From assembly GCA_002402545.1 (NCBI GenBank), contig DHGA01000061.1, positions 4,654-68,653 on the forward strand: a DNA stretch of 64,000 bases. The letters are read 5' to 3'. The notes under the pieces are model-generated. The model did not search any database. It saw only the letters and a list, made by a program, of their open reading frames with translations, and was not told the DNA's origin. The stretch is from Syntrophaceae bacterium UBA4810. Lineage in GTDB: Bacteria; Desulfobacterota; Syntrophia; Syntrophales; Smithellaceae. Positions within the stretch are counted from its first letter, which is position 1, and the number at the start of each line of letters is the position of its first letter. A program made the translations under genes and the position numbers. Below are positions 61,609 to 64,000 of this stretch, one piece after another.

Positions 61609-62964
61609 TTAAGCTTTGTTCATTAAACTATCTTCAATCTCCTTGATTAAATTTCGTGTTTTTTGATCCGCTTCTATTTTATGAGTAATTTTATTTGTGG
61701 CGTAAATTACCGTGGAATGATCACGGTCGCCGATTTTATGCCCGATATCCGGAAAAGAAGCATGGGTTAATTTTCGGGAAAGATACATTGATATTTGACG
61801 GGCAAACACAAGGTTTTTATTTTTATTATGAGCTTTAATGTCTGATATTTTTACGCCCAGCTTTACGGCAACAGTCTTTATAATTTCTTCAATAGTAAGT
61901 TCATTATTAGAGTTTTGTTTAACCAGGTTTTTTAAAACTTCTTTTACTAAGTCTAAATCAATTTCTCTACCGGTTAATGAAGAATAGGCGCAAATTCTCA
62001 CGAGAAACCCCTCTAATTCGCGGATATTAGATTCTACGCGCGAGGCGATATATTGGGCGACGGAACCTGGCAGAGTCATCTGGGTTTCCTGCATCTTTTT
62101 TTCAATAATCGCTATTTTTGTTTCTATTTCCGGCGGTTGTATATCGGCAATCAAGCCCCATTCAAAACGGGAACGAAGTCTTCCTTCCAGGTTGGGAATA
62201 TCTTTAGGAAATTTATCGCTGGTCACCACTATTTGTTTACCGTTGTCATGCAGCGTATTAAACGTGTGAAAAAACTCTTCCTGTGTTCGTTCCTTGCCGG
62301 CGAGAAAATGAATATCGTCCATCAACAAACAGCTAATATTGCGGTATTTTTCCCTGAATTTATTCATCCGGTCGTAGCGGATGGAATTAATCATTTCGTT
62401 CATGAATTCTTCGGCGGAAACATACATGACGTTAAGTTCAGGATGAGCCGCCGCGGCCAGAAGGCCAGTGGCGTTTAAAAGATGTGTTTTTCCCAGCCCA
62501 GAGCCTCCATAAACAAACAACGGATTGTAATTCTTTGCCGGCTGTTTGGCAACGGCGATCGAAGCGGCGTGAGCGAACTGATTACAGGGGCCGACAACAA
62601 ATCTATCAAATGTGTAGTTACTGTTTAATGATAAATTGTTTTTGCCTTTAATAGCGGCGATGGCGGCGGCAGACGCTTTCGGTTTTATAGGTGTGGATGT
62701 TATTTGCTCGGAAACAGAACCCTGATTTTTGGCCAGAACAAAATCTATCTCCACGTCCAGCCCGACAACGTTTTGCAAGGATTGCCTGATAGTGGCAATA
62801 TAGTTATCCATAAGCCAATCTTTGAAAAACTTATTGGGTACAATGAGCTGTACGCACTTGTCTTCCATCGCAGCTATTTTAATCGGTTTTATCCAGGTAT
62901 CGAAATTTTGCTTACTTATCTTTTCCTGAATAATTTTAGTAGTTTTGTCCCAAACAGCTTCCAC
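61609..62964 (-). CDS. dnaA: Chromosomal replication initiator DnaA
   Basis: A 451-residue AAA+ initiator. Domain I begins VWDKTTKIIQEKISKQNFDTWIKPI. The nucleotide-binding domain has YGGSGLGKTHLLNA (Walker A) and LLMDDIHFLAG (Walker B). Domain IV ends with HASFPDIGHKIGDRDHSTVIYA, the DnaA box-binding signature. The start is a GTG at 62964; no ATG fits this frame. A consensus DnaA box 12 bases upstream suggests autoregulation. Confidence 0.97.
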   Translation of the reverse strand: MEAVWDKTTKIIQEKISKQNFDTWIKPIKIAAMEDKCVQLIVPNKFFKDWLMDNYIATIRQSLQNVVGLDVEIDFVLAKNQGSVSEQITSTPIKPKASAAAIAAIKGKNNLSLNSNYTFDRFVVGPCNQFAHAASIAVAKQPAKNYNPLFVYGGSGLGKTHLLNATGLLAAAAHPELNVMYVSAEEFMNEMINSIRYDRMNKFREKYRNISCLLMDDIHFLAGKERTQEEFFHTFNTLHDNGKQIVVTSDKFPKDIPNLEGRLRSRFEWGLIADIQPPEIETKIAIIEKKMQETQMTLPGSVAQYIASRVESNIRELEGFLVRICAYSSLTGREIDLDLVKEVLKNLVKQNSNNELTIEEIIKTVAVKLGVKISDIKAHNKNKNLVFARQISMYLSRKLTHASFPDIGHKIGDRDHSTVIYATNKITHKIEADQKTRNLIKEIEDSLMNKA

Positions 62965-62975
62965 TTAAACACCAT

Positions 62976-63007
62976 TTATCCACAGTTTATAAACACCTGT
63001 TTACAAG
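62976..63007. promoter_or_regulatory. DnaA-box cluster upstream of dnaA
   Basis: A perfect TTATCCACA at 62976-62984, then TTATAAACA (62987-62995) and TGTTTACAA (62999-63007), both looser matches. This is the whole 49-base gap between parB and dnaA. Part of the origin and/or dnaA autoregulation. Confidence 0.6.
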
Positions 63008-63013
63008 GTTATT

Positions 63014-63868
63014 TTAATCTAAATCGTCAAGAATGCGGCCGGAGAGCCGGTTCAGTTCGTCCATGGAGCTATATCTTATTTCGATAGCTCCTTTTTTGGG
63101 GGCACCTTTGATTTCTACCTTGGCCTGAAGTTTCTTGCTCATCGCTTTTTCCAGATCATGCAAAAACCGGTCTTTGGTGACGCGTTTTTTATCGGCGGGT
63201 GTCTTTTTCAGTTTTTGAATCAAACGTTCTGTTTCCCGGACGTTGAGATCTCTTTTGATGATCGCGTCCAACGCGGAGAGCTGTTCTTCCACGGAAGAAC
63301 AGGCCAGCAGACAGCGCGCGTGCCCGGCGGAAATCTTTTTTTCCGTTAAAGCGGATTTAACTTTTGCCGGTAACTTTAAGAGGCGCATGGTGTTGGCTAC
63401 GGTGGAGCGGTCTTTCCCCACGCGCGTTGATATGTCTTCCTGCGAAAGAGAAAATTTTTCCGTAAGCGTCACGTACGCCGCCGCTTCCTCCAGCGCGTTC
63501 AATTCCTCGCGCTGAATATTTTCGATCAGCGACATTTCCGCCGCGTCTTTGTCGGTGGCTTCACGAATAACGATGGGCACATCTTTTAATCCTGCCCCCT
63601 GCGCCGCGCGCCAGCGTCTTTCTCCAGCGATGATTTCATAACTTTTGCCCACCCGGCGCACGATAATCGGCTGAATGATGCCGCTGGTTTTGATGGAAGC
63701 AACCAGCTTTTTTTGTTCTTCATCGTTAAATGTTTTGCGCGGCTGATAACGGTTTGGACGCAATTCCTCAATGCCACAGGTTGAAGCGGAGGGTTTTTGG
63801 TCAAGATCGTTTAAAAGATCCGGGAAAATGGCGCCAAGACCTTTCCCCAGAGCGTTTTTTTGCGCCAT
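63014..63868 (-). CDS. parB: Chromosome partitioning protein ParB
   Basis: A 284-residue parS-binding clamp protein. The ParB/Srx domain includes LRPNRYQPRKTF, GIIQPIIVRRVG and YEIIAGERRWRAAQ, with SLIENIQREELNALEEA as the CTP-binding segment. The helix-turn-helix SQEDISTRVGKDRSTVANTMRLLKLP follows. The end ASMDELNRLSGRI-like portion (SSMDELNRLSGRILDDLD) is the dimerisation part. It starts 3 bases after the parA stop on the same strand. Confidence 0.96.
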   Translation of the reverse strand: MAQKNALGKGLGAIFPDLLNDLDQKPSASTCGIEELRPNRYQPRKTFNDEEQKKLVASIKTSGIIQPIIVRRVGKSYEIIAGERRWRAAQGAGLKDVPIVIREATDKDAAEMSLIENIQREELNALEEAAAYVTLTEKFSLSQEDISTRVGKDRSTVANTMRLLKLPAKVKSALTEKKISAGHARCLLACSSVEEQLSALDAIIKRDLNVRETERLIQKLKKTPADKKRVTKDRFLHDLEKAMSKKLQAKVEIKGAPKKGAIEIRYSSMDELNRLSGRILDDLD

Positions 63869-63871
63869 GTT

Positions 63872-64000
63872 TTATAATCCCCCTTCAATAATTTCCTGCG
63901 CCAATTCCATATACGCTACGGCGCCGCGAGATTTGATATCGTAAAGTATTATCGGCAAGCCATGACTGGGACTTTCCGAAAGCCGCACATTGCGCGGAAT
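63872..64000 (-). CDS. parA: Chromosome partitioning ATPase ParA, C-terminal end (partial)
   Basis: Only the last 42 codons are in the window. The minus-strand frame reads [21 protein letters not shown] followed by a [16 protein letters not shown] segment and a stop. [16 protein letters not shown] is the classic end of ParA/Soj ATPases. It belongs to the parA-parB pair. Confidence 0.93.
   Translation of the reverse strand: MPRNVRLSESPSHGLPIILYDIKSRGAVAYMELAQEIIEGGL

Overview
The window reads as the replication-origin side of a free-living anaerobic bacterium, most likely a Desulfobacterota/Syntrophales-type organism (Smithella/Syntrophus-like). This is inferred from gene content: acyl-CoA dehydrogenases beside electron-transfer flavoprotein, AMP-forming CoA ligases, a phenylacetate-CoA ligase next to an ACT-domain protein, nitronate monooxygenase and cysteine-rich small proteins. 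The right end is a classical minus-strand origin block parA(partial)-parB-dnaA-dnaN-gyrB-gyrA. No rRNA, tRNA or CRISPR array was found.

Layout. 1-7.6 kb: end of a CHASE2 sensor gene, murI, a tandem-ThyX protein, an MFS exporter, a TauE/SafE permease, a GNAT protein, a secreted glutaredoxin and a nitronate monooxygenase. 7.7-11.0 kb: a short integron-type gene-cassette array with no integrase in view. It has two clear attC-like sites and a third degenerate one. They separate a two-gene cassette (unknown protein plus a putative pPIWI-associated nuclease), a DUF3800 gene and a 3-methyladenine glycosylase gene. 11.0-14.1 kb: small genes, a higBA toxin-antitoxin pair and two unknown membrane proteins. 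14.1-26.2 kb: a catabolic-looking region (CrtC-like protein, MaoC-like hydratase, CoA ligase, hydrolase, M24 peptidase, SCP2, aminotransferase, glycerate kinase, C69 hydrolase). Three genes or operons there share a near-identical promoter/operator, and rearrangement debris lies at its left border.

26.2-36.0 kb: the most interesting part, a probable peptide-modification (RiPP) locus. On the plus strand it encodes a nucleotidyltransferase, a PqqD-type recognition protein, an HPr-kinase-like protein, a radical SAM protein with extra cysteines, a formyltransferase-like protein, a DUF362 protein, a lasso-type B2 transglutaminase-like protease and a B12-binding-type radical SAM protein. Between these genes, on the opposite strand, lie seven tiny paralogous genes of 27-31 codons. 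They share a near-invariant first half (the YEKPELVVYEDLSD motif, then T at position 20) and have completely different 5-11 residue tails. None is long enough to appear as an ordinary ORF. No asparagine-synthetase-like lasso cyclase is present, and the tails do not look like lasso cores. Repeated terminators and a remnant of a second HPr-kinase gene show that the locus grew by duplication of gene-end/terminator/peptide units.

36.9-55.3 kb: core and accessory metabolism (YhhN protein, penicillin-acylase-family lipoprotein, XRE-cupin regulator, acyl-CoA dehydrogenases, EtfAB, flavodoxin-like proteins, a histone-H1-like/YbaK fusion, a thioredoxin with doubled zinc ribbon, a Nudix hydrolase, paaK-ACT, RtcB-archease) plus two dispersed palindromic repeats. 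55.3-64 kb: gyrA, gyrB, dnaN, dnaA, parB and the end of parA, with a consensus DnaA box upstream of dnaA.
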